Shown here: one piece after another, positions 18,013-28,183 of the stretch | How the letters are laid out: each line of letters starts with the position of its first letter | Numbering within the stretch: position 1 is the first letter of the stretch | From: Aquificota bacterium | Lineage (GTDB): Bacteria; Aquificota; Aquificia; Aquificales; Hydrogenothermaceae | Direction of reading: 5' to 3' | NCBI GenBank assembly: GCA_013153635.1 | Contig: JAADDZ010000028.1 | Location: 1 to 41,504, forward strand | Length of the DNA stretch: 41,504 nucleotides | Translations under genes and position numbers: made by a program | The notes under the pieces: model-generated | Databases searched by the model: none | Seen by the model: the letters and a program-made list of their open reading frames with translations, nothing else | What the model was told of the DNA's origin: nothing

Positions 18013-18052
18013 ATTATACATCTCTATCAAAATCTCTGTGAAATTTATCACA
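18013..18052 (-). promoter_or_regulatory. ccdA promoter with CRP/FNR-family-type palindrome
   Basis: On the minus strand a perfect TATAAT occupies 18018-18013. Upstream, 18037-18052 reads TGTGA-N6-TCACA, an exact match to the CRP half-site pair. Its centre is close to -39 from the predicted start, near the -41.5 of class II activation. There is no clear -35 hexamer, which fits an activated promoter. Which regulator binds is unknown. Confidence 0.55.
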
Positions 18053-18067
18053 TAAGTGTTTGCTCAC

Positions 18068-18340
18068 TTAAGGCTTTACTATAGCTACAGTGTTTTCGTT
18101 ATGTACAGAAACAACTATATAGCTTCCATTTTTAACTTTTCTTTTTAATATCTTTATCTTTTTGTTCAATATACCACCTTTTGTCTTATCGTCTAATTCC
18201 TCAAATAGAAAAATCCAGTCCACAAAAACATTATCAAAAAGTCTATCCAAAAGTTCAGATAAGGTATGAACGTCAGAGATTTTACTTATTTCTAATGTTA
18301 TATACGATTTCTCTTCACTGTAGTTATGTATTATTACCAT
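18068..18340 (-). CDS. Small protein of unknown function
   Basis: 90 residues, no recognised family. It is soluble (no membrane segment or signal peptide), mixed alpha/beta in pattern, with charged middle region (ELDDKTKGGILNKKIKILKRK) and hydrophobic strands at each end (VDWIFLFEEL, GSYIVVSVHNENTVAIVKP). It has no cysteine. GAAGG upstream of the ATG supports translation. It starts five bases after the stop of the flippase-like gene, so it is the last gene of the ntrB operon. A link to that membrane protein is only positional. Confidence 0.65.
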   Translation of the reverse strand: MVIIHNYSEEKSYITLEISKISDVHTLSELLDRLFDNVFVDWIFLFEELDDKTKGGILNKKIKILKRKVKNGSYIVVSVHNENTVAIVKP

Positions 18341-18345
18341 ATCTA

Positions 18346-19212
18346 CTACCTTCTCAAAAATAGAAAACTAAAAAGTCCAAGTAAAGCTGAACCTACAAGT
18401 ATAAATATATGCACAAAAACAGAAGCTATTAAAGCTGATTCTTTATCCACACCCATTAATATGAGTACTCCTGCATATCCTCCTTCGTATGTACCTATCC
18501 CTGCAACCCCATGGATAGGTAATATAGTAGTAAGGTCTCCTGCAGAAGAAGCGATAAACGCTTCTATAAAAGATAGATTTATAGACTTTGGTAAAACTAA
18601 ATAAAAACCTGTAAATTTGAGTACAAAAGTAAACAAAGACAGAAAATACAAAGAAAAGATGTTCTTTAAGGTTAATATACTCTCTTGAAAGTCTTTTACT
18701 TTGTCTTTCTTTATGAAAGAAAGAACAAATTTAAAAAGATAAAAAGAAAAAGGCATAAAAACAAAAACTAAAATAGAAAGAAGAAAAAAACCAGTATATA
18801 TGAGGTAAGATACCAAGAAAACAGTAATTAGAGCTATACCATCAAATATCCTTACAGAAAAAAAACTAAGAGTAGTTTGAGATATAGGGATATTTTCTTT
18901 TTTTAGCATATAAAAAAATGAAAGCTCACCTGTTCTAAACGGTAAGAAAATATTAAAAACAGTGTTAAAAGATGTAATCTTAAAAAGCTTCCAAAAATCC
19001 TTTATCCTTAAGGTTATCTGCCATCTTATAGTACGGGTTACATAAGATAGAGTGTACAAAGATAAAGCAAAAATAATATTTATTATAGAAATCTCTGTAA
19101 AGAACCTGATTAGCTTGTCAAATCCAACAACTTTATAAAACAGATATAAAAAACCTATACTTATACCTAATGCAAAGAATAGCTCAAAGATTTTGACCCA
19201 GTTACTTCTCAA
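18346..19212 (-). CDS. Flippase-like membrane protein (LPG synthase transmembrane/YbhN family)
   Basis: 288 residues with about eight hydrophobic segments. Family marks are the early RTIRWQI (in YVTRTIRWQITL), FRTGELSFFYMLKK and the C-terminal block PIHGVAGIGTYEGGYAGVLILMGVD. This family covers the transmembrane part of lysylphosphatidylglycerol synthase and several lipid-linked sugar flippase candidates; the aminoacyl-transferase domain of MprF is absent. Its start overlaps the end of the glycosyltransferase gene by four bases, so the pair probably makes or moves a lipid-linked glycan. That is inference. Confidence 0.8.
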   Translation of the reverse strand: MRSNWVKIFELFFALGISIGFLYLFYKVVGFDKLIRFFTEISIINIIFALSLYTLSYVTRTIRWQITLRIKDFWKLFKITSFNTVFNIFLPFRTGELSFFYMLKKENIPISQTTLSFFSVRIFDGIALITVFLVSYLIYTGFFLLSILVFVFMPFSFYLFKFVLSFIKKDKVKDFQESILTLKNIFSLYFLSLFTFVLKFTGFYLVLPKSINLSFIEAFIASSAGDLTTILPIHGVAGIGTYEGGYAGVLILMGVDKESALIASVFVHIFILVGSALLGLFSFLFLRR

Positions 19213-20216
19213 TCCTTATAGTCCTTTCTTACTATTTCTTTGACAATGTAGGGTCTTTTCCCTTGGGACTCGTAGTAAGTCCTAGTGATTAGCTCTGCAA
19301 TAATCCCAGTAGAAAGCATCATTATTCCAGAAAGCACAAACAAGATACCAAACAGCAACAAAGGACGGTCTCCTATATCCTCTCCAAAGAATATCTTCAC
19401 AAAAACAAGATAAGCAAGGATTAAGAAACCAAGGAGTATAAGTATTATTCCAGTACCTCCAAAAACCCTAAAAGGTTTAGTCCTATAATCTAATAGAAAC
19501 TTCACTAGTATCAAATCTAATATGACCTTAAAAGTTCTTGATATTCCATACTTTGACTTTCCAAATTTTCTAGGGTGATGTTTCACAGGAACTTCTGTAA
19601 CCTTAGCTCCTAAGGGTTTTGCAAGAGCTGGCAAAAATCTGTGCATCTCTCCATAAAAATCTAACTGTTTAGCTACATCTGCCCTATAGGCTTTTAATGA
19701 ACAGCCGTAATCATGCAGATGTACTCCAGTAACTTTTGATATTAACCAGTTAGCTATTTTAGAAGGGAGAGTTCTGCTTATAAATGGGTCTTTTCTATCT
19801 TTTCTCCAACCGCTGACTATATCGTATCCTTCTTCTAATTTTTGTAAAAGTTTAGGTATATCTTCTGGGTCATTTTGGAGGTCAGCGTCCATAGCTATAA
19901 CTATCTTCCCTCTCGCATGCTCAAAACCAGCAGACATAGCCGCCGTCTGACCGTAATTCCTTCTAAATCTAATACCTACAACATGAGGGTCTTTTTGAGC
20001 TAACTCTTTTATAATTTCCCACGACCTATCAGAAGAACCGTCATCTATAAAGATGATTTCATATGTGTAACCTAAATTATCTAAGACCTTTTTTAGTTTT
20101 TCGTACAGTATTGGTAAGTTTTCCTCTTCGTTATAAACAGGTATAGTAACTGACAGATATATTTCTTCTTGGTTATTATCTTTTTTATCTACTGTTTTTT
20201 CAGCTATTTTATCCAT
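19209..20216 (-). CDS. Membrane glycosyltransferase family 2 (DPM1/GtrB-like)
   Basis: 335 residues. The GT-A catalytic domain has VTIPVYNEEENLP, FIDDGSSDRSWE and the metal-binding MDADLQNDPED (109-119). RYG-type QTAAMSAGFEHARG follows the GtrB/DPM1 pattern. Two membrane helices near 253-277 and 290-312 close the protein. Relatives move a sugar (mannose, glucose, aminoarabinose) from a nucleotide donor to a polyprenyl phosphate. It begins one base after the TPR-SPOR gene ends and overlaps the flippase-like gene, indicating a shared envelope-glycan function. Confidence 0.9.
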   Translation of the reverse strand: MDKIAEKTVDKKDNNQEEIYLSVTIPVYNEEENLPILYEKLKKVLDNLGYTYEIIFIDDGSSDRSWEIIKELAQKDPHVVGIRFRRNYGQTAAMSAGFEHARGKIVIAMDADLQNDPEDIPKLLQKLEEGYDIVSGWRKDRKDPFISRTLPSKIANWLISKVTGVHLHDYGCSLKAYRADVAKQLDFYGEMHRFLPALAKPLGAKVTEVPVKHHPRKFGKSKYGISRTFKVILDLILVKFLLDYRTKPFRVFGGTGIILILLGFLILAYLVFVKIFFGEDIGDRPLLLFGILFVLSGIMMLSTGIIAELITRTYYESQGKRPYIVKEIVRKDYKD

Positions 20217-21395
20217 CTATAACCTCTCAAATTTTATTATCCCGTTTATCCCTTTCTTTTTTAGTTTTTCGTTTAAAAACTCATAAGCTTTCAGATAATT
20301 ATCAAAATATCCTATTATTACATAATAGTAAATCTTATCAGCTAGAGGTTTTTCTTTTATTTGAGGTTTAAGCCCATGAATAGTAAGCTTTTCTAAAAAC
20401 TCTGAAGCTCTCAACTTAGAAGAAAAAACCCCAACTTGTATATAAAACTTAAAATTTTTCTCTGTATTTTTTTCTATAACTTTATTATTTAGAACCTCCT
20501 CTACCTGATTTTTTGGCGGATTATTCACAGGAGTTTTTTCCTCCATTTTTGGAGGTTCTTTTGGTTTTGTCTCTCTTTTTTTTGTTAATTGGGAAGAATC
20601 TTTAATAGGATAGGGATACTCTTTTTCTAGAGTTAGGTACTCTAAAAGTTTTCTAGCTTCATCTTTTACAAACTGGTTAGATACAGCTTTTTTATAAGCC
20701 TTTTTTAGATATTCCTGTGCTTTATCTTTATCTCCATAAGCGTAGTACACTTTTCCTAAGTTTAGATATATATATGGACTGTCTAATCCGTAATGTTTTG
20801 CTTTTAATAGAAGGTTTTTTGCCTTCTCTATCTCCCCTATAGAGAGGTAATAATTAGAAAGAGAAACATACGCAGGTAAAAAGGTTACTTTGTAAGATAC
20901 TGCTTTGTTCATATACATTTCATATTTTTCGTAGTCTTTTAGTCGTTTATAAACAAGTGCTAGATTATAGTAAGCTTTCTCTTTTTCGTAGTATTGAGTT
21001 ATACTTACCGCCTTTTCAAGATACTCTATAGCTTTGTTATATTTTCCCATTTGGGCATACAAAGCCCCAAGATTAGTATACGTTTCTGCCTTTTGGTTAT
21101 CTAGCTCTATAGCTTTTAAAAAATACTTTTCTGCGTTTTTTGTGTCTCCAACTGAAGCATAAACGATACCTAGAGCGTTTAATATATCTGGGTTTGATGG
21201 GTTTTTCTCATAAGCTTTGTGCAAGTAACTTATAGCTTTTGCATTCTCTCCAGAACTTATATAGGATAGACCTAATCTGTAGTAGTACTCCCAGTTTTTT
21301 TCTTGGGTGGTTTTTTTTGATGTCACTGACGATGAGCAACCTATAAATGCTGACAATACTAATCCTACAATAAATATTTTAAATAAAGCTCTCAT
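20217..21395 (-). CDS. TPR-repeat lipoprotein with C-terminal SPOR domain
   Basis: 392 residues. The N-terminus is a lipoprotein-type signal (hydrophobic stretch ending FIGC at residue 20; the -3 position is Phe, so the lipobox is imperfect). About six tetratricopeptide repeats fill residues 33-255, for example YYRLGLSYISSGENAKAISY and AYYNLALVYKRLKDYEKYEM. A Pro/Lys-rich linker leads to a SPOR domain (about 316-392, KFYIQVGVFSSKLRASEFLEKL), which in known cases binds denuded septal peptidoglycan. A periplasmic scaffold at the division site is likely. Its start overlaps the end of the ntrC-like gene by 17 bp. Confidence 0.85.
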   Translation of the reverse strand: MRALFKIFIVGLVLSAFIGCSSSVTSKKTTQEKNWEYYYRLGLSYISSGENAKAISYLHKAYEKNPSNPDILNALGIVYASVGDTKNAEKYFLKAIELDNQKAETYTNLGALYAQMGKYNKAIEYLEKAVSITQYYEKEKAYYNLALVYKRLKDYEKYEMYMNKAVSYKVTFLPAYVSLSNYYLSIGEIEKAKNLLLKAKHYGLDSPYIYLNLGKVYYAYGDKDKAQEYLKKAYKKAVSNQFVKDEARKLLEYLTLEKEYPYPIKDSSQLTKKRETKPKEPPKMEEKTPVNNPPKNQVEEVLNNKVIEKNTEKNFKFYIQVGVFSSKLRASEFLEKLTIHGLKPQIKEKPLADKIYYYVIIGYFDNYLKAYEFLNEKLKKKGINGIIKFERL

Positions 21396-22776
21396 TTTTC
21401 TCCTTTATTTGTATATTTAGTTCATCTATTTTTCTATGTATCGTGTTCCTATGTATACCTAGTATTTTAGCCGCTTCTGATATATTTCCTCTAGTATGTT
21501 TTAAAGTCTCTTTTAATAAAATTTCTTCAAAATCACTTAAAAGCTTAACATAAATACTCTTCTTATTATTTGCTATTAGTCTAAAAATCTCCTTTTTTAA
21601 GCCCTCCTTCCATGAAGGAGCAGATGAGATTATCTTGTCTCCTACTATAAAATTAGGTAATAAATCCGGAGTTATAGGTCTTTCTCTGTATATAGCTACT
21701 AATTTAAAAATTATGTTTTTAAGCTCTCGTACGTTACCCGGATAGTTATAACTTTTCATATATTGAACCGCCTCTTTTGTAAAACCTCCTCTCTTTAAGC
21801 CATGTTTCTCTAATGCTTGTTTTGTAAACAGTTCTATCAAATCTGGAATGTCTTCTTTTCTCTCTCTCAAAGGAGGGACATTTATCTCAATGACTGACAG
21901 CCTGTAAAACAAGTCTTCTCTAAATTTCCCTTCGGCGGTTAGTTTCACCAAGTCTTTGTTAGTAGCGGTTATAATTTTTACATCGACTTTATAGGTATTG
22001 TTAGAGCCTACAGGAGTTACTTCCATCTCTTGTATAACTCTCAAAAGTTTTCCTTGGGCTTCCAAAGGCATCTCTGATATTTCGTCTAGAAATATTGTTC
22101 CTTTATCTGCAACTAAAAATTTTCCTTTTTTCGTATGAGTAGCTCCAGTAAAAGCTCCTTTTTCATAACCAAACAGCTCACTTTCTACCAGACCAGAAGG
22201 GATAGCCGCACAGTTTACAGCTATAAAAGGTTTATTTTTTCTATCACTGTAGGCATGTATCAGTCTTGCTATAACCTCTTTTCCTGTTCCACTTTCTCCA
22301 GTTATTAGTACAGGCTCTAAACTAGAAGAGGCTCTACCTATAAGTTTGAATATATTTCTCATAGCTGGACTTTTTCCAATAATGTCTATAGTGGGCTTTT
22401 CTACAATAGGAGATGCGTCTATACTCTTTTTTATATCATTCACAGCTTTTCTAATCTGATTAATATCAAAAGGTTTGACTATATAATCATATGCTCCATG
22501 TTTCATAGCTTCTATTATGTACTTGTATTCGTCATGCCCAGAAATCATAACAATAAATGGATAACTATCTTGAGATACTATCTCTTTTAAAATATCTATC
22601 CCGTTACACTCTTCCATAAAAATATCCAAAAATACGATGTCTGGTTTTTCTTCTTTTACTATGGAAACCGCTTCTTTACCTGTTTCAAAGGTCAAAACCT
22701 CTAAACCTTCTTTCTCTAATACTTTTTTTAGTACATTTCTAATTGTTTTTTCGTCATCAAAAACAACCGCTTTCAT
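21379..22776 (-). CDS. ntrC: NtrC-family response regulator (sigma-54 activator)
   Basis: 465 residues: a receiver domain (1-115, acidic pair D7-D8, phosphoacceptor D51 in DIVFLDIFM, K101 in KPFD), a sigma-54 AAA+ domain with GESGTGKE (160-167), GAFTGA (207-212) and GTIFLDE (226-232), and a Fis-type helix-turn-helix near the end (AAKILGIHRNTIHRKIDEL). It is expected to activate sigma-54 promoters when phosphorylated by the partner kinase. NtrC itself and other NtrC-family regulators share this layout. The kinase has the NtrB signature, which supports a nitrogen role, but the genes downstream in the operon concern the envelope. It overlaps the kinase gene by four bases. Confidence 0.85.
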   Translation of the reverse strand: MKAVVFDDEKTIRNVLKKVLEKEGLEVLTFETGKEAVSIVKEEKPDIVFLDIFMEECNGIDILKEIVSQDSYPFIVMISGHDEYKYIIEAMKHGAYDYIVKPFDINQIRKAVNDIKKSIDASPIVEKPTIDIIGKSPAMRNIFKLIGRASSSLEPVLITGESGTGKEVIARLIHAYSDRKNKPFIAVNCAAIPSGLVESELFGYEKGAFTGATHTKKGKFLVADKGTIFLDEISEMPLEAQGKLLRVIQEMEVTPVGSNNTYKVDVKIITATNKDLVKLTAEGKFREDLFYRLSVIEINVPPLRERKEDIPDLIELFTKQALEKHGLKRGGFTKEAVQYMKSYNYPGNVRELKNIIFKLVAIYRERPITPDLLPNFIVGDKIISSAPSWKEGLKKEIFRLIANNKKSIYVKLLSDFEEILLKETLKHTRGNISEAAKILGIHRNTIHRKIDELNIQIKEKNESFI

Positions 22777-23771
22777 TTTTTTTCCTCTCTATATGGTAAA
22801 AGAATTTCGAATGTCGAATCTCCTACGTATCTTAATATTCCCCCATGTTCTTTTACGATTTTGTAAGAACTAGCAAGACCTATCCCCATTCCTCCTTTTT
22901 TAGTAGATACAAAGGGAATAAATAATTTTGTCTGCATATCTACAGGAACTCCCTCTCCTGAATCTTTTATTTTTATAAAAACCTTATCCCCTTTTGGAGA
23001 GTATACTTTGTCCCATGATATTCCAGTAGACAACCATACTTTCCCTTTACCTTGTACAGCTTCCACTGCATTTCTGATGATGTTTACAAATACCCGTCTT
23101 ATATAATCAATATCCACTGGTATGTCAGGTATACTTGGGTCATATGACCGTATAAACTGTACATTTTTGTACTGCTTTTTGAAAGATGACACTATATCAT
23201 CGAGAAGATAATGAACGTTAACTATCTCCCTATAAAGCTCAATAGGTTTGGTAATAGTTGTTATCTCACTTACCATATTTTCAAGACGTTTAACTTCATA
23301 GAGTATATCTGTTATAAGCTCTTTATCTGTTGGGTCTTCTAACAATAACTGTGCAGAACCTTTTATACCTCCAATAGGTCCTTTCATATCGTGAAATATC
23401 CTAGACAAAAGTTTAGATATTGTTATTATCGTACCTTCTATTTTAGAGCTTTCTTCTAATTCTATAAATCTCGTAACATCTCTTATCAGGATAGTTACAC
23501 CTTCATCAGTAAAAGGATAGACATCTATCAAGAATTTATATTTGCCGATTTCTCTAAAGATTCCCTTTACTGAAGATTTTTTTAAAACTCTGTCTATAGA
23601 AAAAGGATAGTGAATAAGCTCAAAGTATCTCTTTTTGCCTATCTTTAGTTGGAGTTCTTTTGCGGCAGGATTTTCGTATAAAAGTTTTTTACTCCAAGAT
23701 AATACTATAACTGGTTCTTCTATACTCTCTAGTGTTTCCTTTAAGATGTCCGTAGATATTTTTGTCAACAT
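22773..23771 (-). CDS. ntrB: Sensor histidine kinase, NtrB-like
   Basis: 332 residues without membrane segments. A PAS-like sensor fills residues 5-110. The phosphoacceptor helix FHDMKGPIGGIKGSAQLL contains H127 and follows the NtrB pattern HE(I/L)KNPLGGIRGAAQLL closely. The ATPase domain has the N-box (VNIIRNAVEAV), the G1 box DSGEG (270-274), an F-box (FIPF) and the G2 box GGMGIGLA. A cytoplasmic NtrB-type kinase paired with the overlapping NtrC-type regulator is a good fit. PII control would be expected, but no glnB is in view. It heads the six-gene minus-strand operon; a TATAGT -10-like element lies upstream. Confidence 0.8.
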   Translation of the reverse strand: MLTKISTDILKETLESIEEPVIVLSWSKKLLYENPAAKELQLKIGKKRYFELIHYPFSIDRVLKKSSVKGIFREIGKYKFLIDVYPFTDEGVTILIRDVTRFIELEESSKIEGTIITISKLLSRIFHDMKGPIGGIKGSAQLLLEDPTDKELITDILYEVKRLENMVSEITTITKPIELYREIVNVHYLLDDIVSSFKKQYKNVQFIRSYDPSIPDIPVDIDYIRRVFVNIIRNAVEAVQGKGKVWLSTGISWDKVYSPKGDKVFIKIKDSGEGVPVDMQTKLFIPFVSTKKGGMGIGLASSYKIVKEHGGILRYVGDSTFEILLPYREEKK

Positions 23772-23812
23772 AAAAGAAAAAATTTCCTAAAAGTTTTAAT
23801 TAATTTTACTAT

Positions 23813-23837
23813 AAAAAAGGAGGACTTAGCTCCTCCT
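23813..23837 (-). terminator. Terminator downstream of thiC
   Basis: Stem AGGAGGA (23818-23824) and TCCTCCT (23831-23837) with a six-base loop. On the minus strand it is followed by TTTTTT (plus-strand A run 23813-23818). It lies just past the thiC stop and before the ntrB operon promoter. Confidence 0.85.
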
Positions 23838-23844
23838 AAAATTT

Positions 23845-25221
<1,377 letters not shown>

Positions 25222-25298
25222 TTACCTCCAAAGGCTTTTGTTAAAAAATTTCTATCAGATTTACCGCTATTCAAAAATGAAATATCTCATAATATAAA

Positions 25299-25336
25299 TA
25301 AAAAAGCCATCTCCCTGATTGTGCAGGAAAGATGGC
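25299..25336 (-). terminator. Intrinsic terminator of the TPP riboswitch expression platform
   Basis: On the minus strand GCCATCT...CCTG pairs with CAGG...AGATGGC (25336 to 25306), followed by a run of T. It stands between the TPP aptamer and thiC, so it most likely ends transcription when TPP is bound. Confidence 0.85.
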
Positions 25337-25351
25337 TTGATTTTTAAATCA

Positions 25352-25432
25352 AACCTGCTTCCTACGACGGTGTTAACCGTATCAGGTTCAAAGGGTATAA
25401 TCTCAAGCCCTACAGGGCTACCCCCGCAGGTT
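25352..25432 (-). ncRNA. TPP riboswitch (THI element)
   Basis: The minus strand carries the conserved TPP aptamer: closing helix AACCTGC / GCAGGTT, a GGGG start with a short P3 hairpin (AGCCCTGTAGGGCT), the pyrimidine-binding TTGAGA (CTGAGA in most members), then ATACCCTTTGAACCTGAT and the AACACCGTCGTAGGAAG arm. The next gene is thiC, the classic target. Confidence 0.95.
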
Positions 25433-25454
25433 AAAACTTATTTAGTTAATTTTT

Positions 25455-25482
25455 AATATAGATGCTAAAAAATTTTTGGCAA
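25455..25482 (-). promoter_or_regulatory. Putative promoter of the thiC riboswitch transcript
   Basis: TTGCCA (25482-25477) and TATATT (25460-25455) are 16 bp apart on the minus strand. The predicted start near 25448 lies about 16 bases before the aptamer. The promoter abuts the sucD stop codon. Confidence 0.5.
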
Positions 25483-26364
25483 CTAGTCGCCTCTTAACAA
25501 TTTTTCTACTGTTTCTCCTATGATAGAGGGGTTTTTAACAGTGGTTGCTCCTGCCTCCTCTAAGGCTTTGTATTTTGCGTCTGCCGTTCCTTTTCCTCCT
25601 GTAATTATAGCCCCTGCATGTCCCATTCTCTTTCCTGCTGGTGCTGTTACTCCTGCTATGTACGCAACTACCGGTTTTGTAACATACTCTTTTATAAACT
25701 CTGCGGCTTCTTCTTCTGCTGTACCTCCTATCTCTCCAATCAGCACAATAGCTTCTGTTTCTGGGTCGTCTTGAAACCATTTTAAAACGTCAGCAAAAAC
25801 TGTACCGGGTACTGGGTCTCCACCTATTCCTACAGCTGTTGATTGTCCTATATCTTTTTGAGTGAGCTGATATGCGGCTTCATAGGTTAATGTTCCAGAC
25901 CTTGATACTATACCTACATTTCCTTTTTTGAATATATGTCCGGGCATTATTCCTACTTTTGCTTCTTCTGGAGTAATCACTCCGGGACAGTTTGGTCCGA
26001 TTAGTACTGTGTCTGGGTAGTAGGTCTTGATGTACTGTTTTACAGGTATCATATCGTTTACTGGGATACCTTCTGTGATACAAATCACAGTTCCTATTCC
26101 TGCATCTACAGCTTCTACTATAGCATCTGCGGCAAACGGCGGAGGAACAAAGATAAGAGAGCAGTCTGCTCCTGTATTGTCTACAGCTTCTTTTACAGAG
26201 TCGAAAACAGGAATACCTTCTACTTCTTGTCCTCCTTTTCCGGGGGTAACTCCTCCTACAACCTGTGTCCCATAATTTTTACACTGGGTTGCATGAAAAC
26301 TACCTTCTCTTCCTGTAATCCCTTGTACTATCACTTTTGTATCTTTATTTACTAGTACTGACAT
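25483..26364 (-). CDS. sucD: Succinyl-CoA synthetase alpha subunit
   Basis: 293 residues. The CoA-binding Rossmann part has [12 protein letters not shown], and the ligase part has [18 protein letters not shown] and the phosphohistidine site GHAGAI (H249). With SucC it converts succinate, CoA and ATP to succinyl-CoA, in the reductive TCA direction in this type of organism. It lies 25 bp after sucC on the same strand and is the last gene of the mdh operon before the thiC unit. Confidence 0.97.
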   Translation of the reverse strand: MSVLVNKDTKVIVQGITGREGSFHATQCKNYGTQVVGGVTPGKGGQEVEGIPVFDSVKEAVDNTGADCSLIFVPPPFAADAIVEAVDAGIGTVICITEGIPVNDMIPVKQYIKTYYPDTVLIGPNCPGVITPEEAKVGIMPGHIFKKGNVGIVSRSGTLTYEAAYQLTQKDIGQSTAVGIGGDPVPGTVFADVLKWFQDDPETEAIVLIGEIGGTAEEEAAEFIKEYVTKPVVAYIAGVTAPAGKRMGHAGAIITGGKGTADAKYKALEEAGATTVKNPSIIGETVEKLLRGD

Positions 26365-26389
26365 CTATTTAACCTCCTTTTTCTTTTTG

Positions 26390-27556
26390 TTAATTGTTCT
26401 TTGCCACTTCAACCGCTTTTTTAGCTCCTTCCCACATGGTATCAGCTGTGATTAGGTTAAGACCGCTTTCTTTGAGCATCTTTTTACCTAGCTCCACATT
26501 TGTACCTTCCATTCTTACTACTATTGGAACATGAGGTTTTACTTCGTGGGAAGCTTTTATTATTCCTTCTGCTAATCTGTCACATCTAAGAATTCCACCG
26601 AATATATTGATAAATATAGCTTTTACATTCGGGTCAGAGAGGATTATCTTAAAAGCGTTTGCTATCTGTTCTGCATTTGCAGAGCCTCCAACATCAAGGA
26701 AGTTTGCCGGTTCTCCTCCTGCTAGTTTTATTGTGTCCATAGTAGCCATTGCAAGCCCTGCTCCATTTACCATACAAGCTATATTACCGTCTAGCTTGAT
26801 ATAGTTTAGATTGTACTGTTTTGCCTTTATTTCTAGCTCACTTTCTTGAGTTGGGTCTTCCATTTCCATAATGTCTGGATGTCTGTATAAGGCATTATCA
26901 TCAAAGTCGACTTTTGCGTCTAACACTACTACATTTCCTTCTTTTGTAAGGACTAATGGGTTTATCTCTACAAGTGAAGCATCTTCTTTTATGTAAACTT
27001 CATAGAGTTTTAAAAACACATTAGCAACTTTGTTTATTAAGTTTTTAGGAAAACCTAGTTTTAAGGCTACCTCTCTTGCTTGATATGGTCTTAGTCCCAT
27101 AAATGGGTCTATCTCTACTGTTATTATCGCCTCTGGGTTTTTTGCGGCTACTTCTTCTATCTCCATTCCCCCTTCTGCTGATGCCATAAGGATAAGTTTG
27201 GATTTACTTCTATCTAGAAGTATAGCTGTGTAGTATTCTTTGTATATATTTGTGGCTTCTTCTATGTACAATCGACTAACTGGTAGACCCTCTGCTCCTG
27301 TTTGAAATGTTATTAACCTTTTTCCTAAGAGTTCTGCGGCTATTTTTTGAACTTCGTCTATGGAGTTCGCTAGTTTTACTCCTCCAGCTTTTCCTCTACC
27401 TCCAGCGTGTATTTGAGCCTTTACAACTACTGGCCACGTTCCTAGCTCTTGAGCGGCTTCTACAGCTTCTTCTACAGTAAAAGCAGGAAAACCTCTTGGT
27501 ACAGGAAGACCGTATTTTGCAAAAATCTCTTTTGCCTGATGTTCGTGAACCTTCAT
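26390..27556 (-). CDS. sucC: Succinyl-CoA synthetase beta subunit
   Basis: 388 residues. The N-terminal ATP-grasp domain begins with the family signature [19 protein letters not shown] and has [16 protein letters not shown]; the C-terminal flavodoxin-like domain has [20 protein letters not shown] and [17 protein letters not shown]. It provides the nucleotide site and catalyses phosphoryl transfer with SucD. The nucleotide preference cannot be assigned safely by eye. AGGAGGAAAG precedes the start. It is 21 bp downstream of the DUF488 gene. Confidence 0.97.
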   Translation of the reverse strand: MKVHEHQAKEIFAKYGLPVPRGFPAFTVEEAVEAAQELGTWPVVVKAQIHAGGRGKAGGVKLANSIDEVQKIAAELLGKRLITFQTGAEGLPVSRLYIEEATNIYKEYYTAILLDRSKSKLILMASAEGGMEIEEVAAKNPEAIITVEIDPFMGLRPYQAREVALKLGFPKNLINKVANVFLKLYEVYIKEDASLVEINPLVLTKEGNVVVLDAKVDFDDNALYRHPDIMEMEDPTQESELEIKAKQYNLNYIKLDGNIACMVNGAGLAMATMDTIKLAGGEPANFLDVGGSANAEQIANAFKIILSDPNVKAIFINIFGGILRCDRLAEGIIKASHEVKPHVPIVVRMEGTNVELGKKMLKESGLNLITADTMWEGAKKAVEVAKNN

Positions 27557-27577
27557 TCTTTCCTCCTATTTTTTATT

Positions 27578-28177
27578 TTAAAAAAGTTTTAAGTTTTTAG
27601 GTTTTTCTGGGTATCTTTCTTCTCTTTTATTTTGAATTTTGTATAGTAACTTAAACCTTTCAGATATGAGTTTTTCATCTTCTATATCTATATTATCAAG
27701 TTTATTTTCTTTTTTAAATCTGTTTATCGTTTGATTTACAGTTTCTTGTTTGTCTGGAAAGAGGTTGATTATCTCTTCTTTTGTTTTTTGATAGAAAAGG
27801 TAAGAGATGTACAATCTATGACAGTCAAAAGGCTCTTTTTCTGCACACATAATAGATACTCTTTTTTCTCTAGAGAGTTTGTACAGTGTTTTCATTCCTT
27901 TTTTTATATCTTTGTCTTTAAGTAGGGCTTGGGTAGAGGTTATGCCTTGTTTTACAAGAGTTTTTATCTTTTGTCCTCCTAGGTATGTACCTAAAAACAT
28001 ATGGTCTATCTCATGCTTTTTTAAAAAGGTTTTTAATGGTTTTTGGTCATAGTTAGGAAAAGTTTTTGAGTATGGGAATGTTCTTATGTCTATAACTAGA
28101 TTTATCTGGTTCTGTTTTAATACTTTTAAAAATTTTTCAATCTCAAAAAAGCCCGAATATCCTATGGTGAACAGCAT
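27578..28177 (-). CDS. DUF488-family protein
   Basis: 199 residues. The DUF488 pattern is clear: FTIGYSGFFEIEKFLKVLK at the start, VIDIRTFPYSKTFPNYDQ, FLGTYLGGQ, and the conserved Cys-rich block CAEKEPFDCHRLYIS near residues 115-130. The family's biochemical function is not established. It lies between fumarase beta (six-base gap) and sucC (21 bp), so it is cotranscribed with reductive TCA genes. The two conserved cysteines (CAEKEPFDCHR) could be a redox or metal site; that is inference. Confidence 0.85.
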   Translation of the reverse strand: MLFTIGYSGFFEIEKFLKVLKQNQINLVIDIRTFPYSKTFPNYDQKPLKTFLKKHEIDHMFLGTYLGGQKIKTLVKQGITSTQALLKDKDIKKGMKTLYKLSREKRVSIMCAEKEPFDCHRLYISYLFYQKTKEEIINLFPDKQETVNQTINRFKKENKLDNIDIEDEKLISERFKLLYKIQNKREERYPEKPKNLKLF

Positions 28178-28183
28178 GCTATC

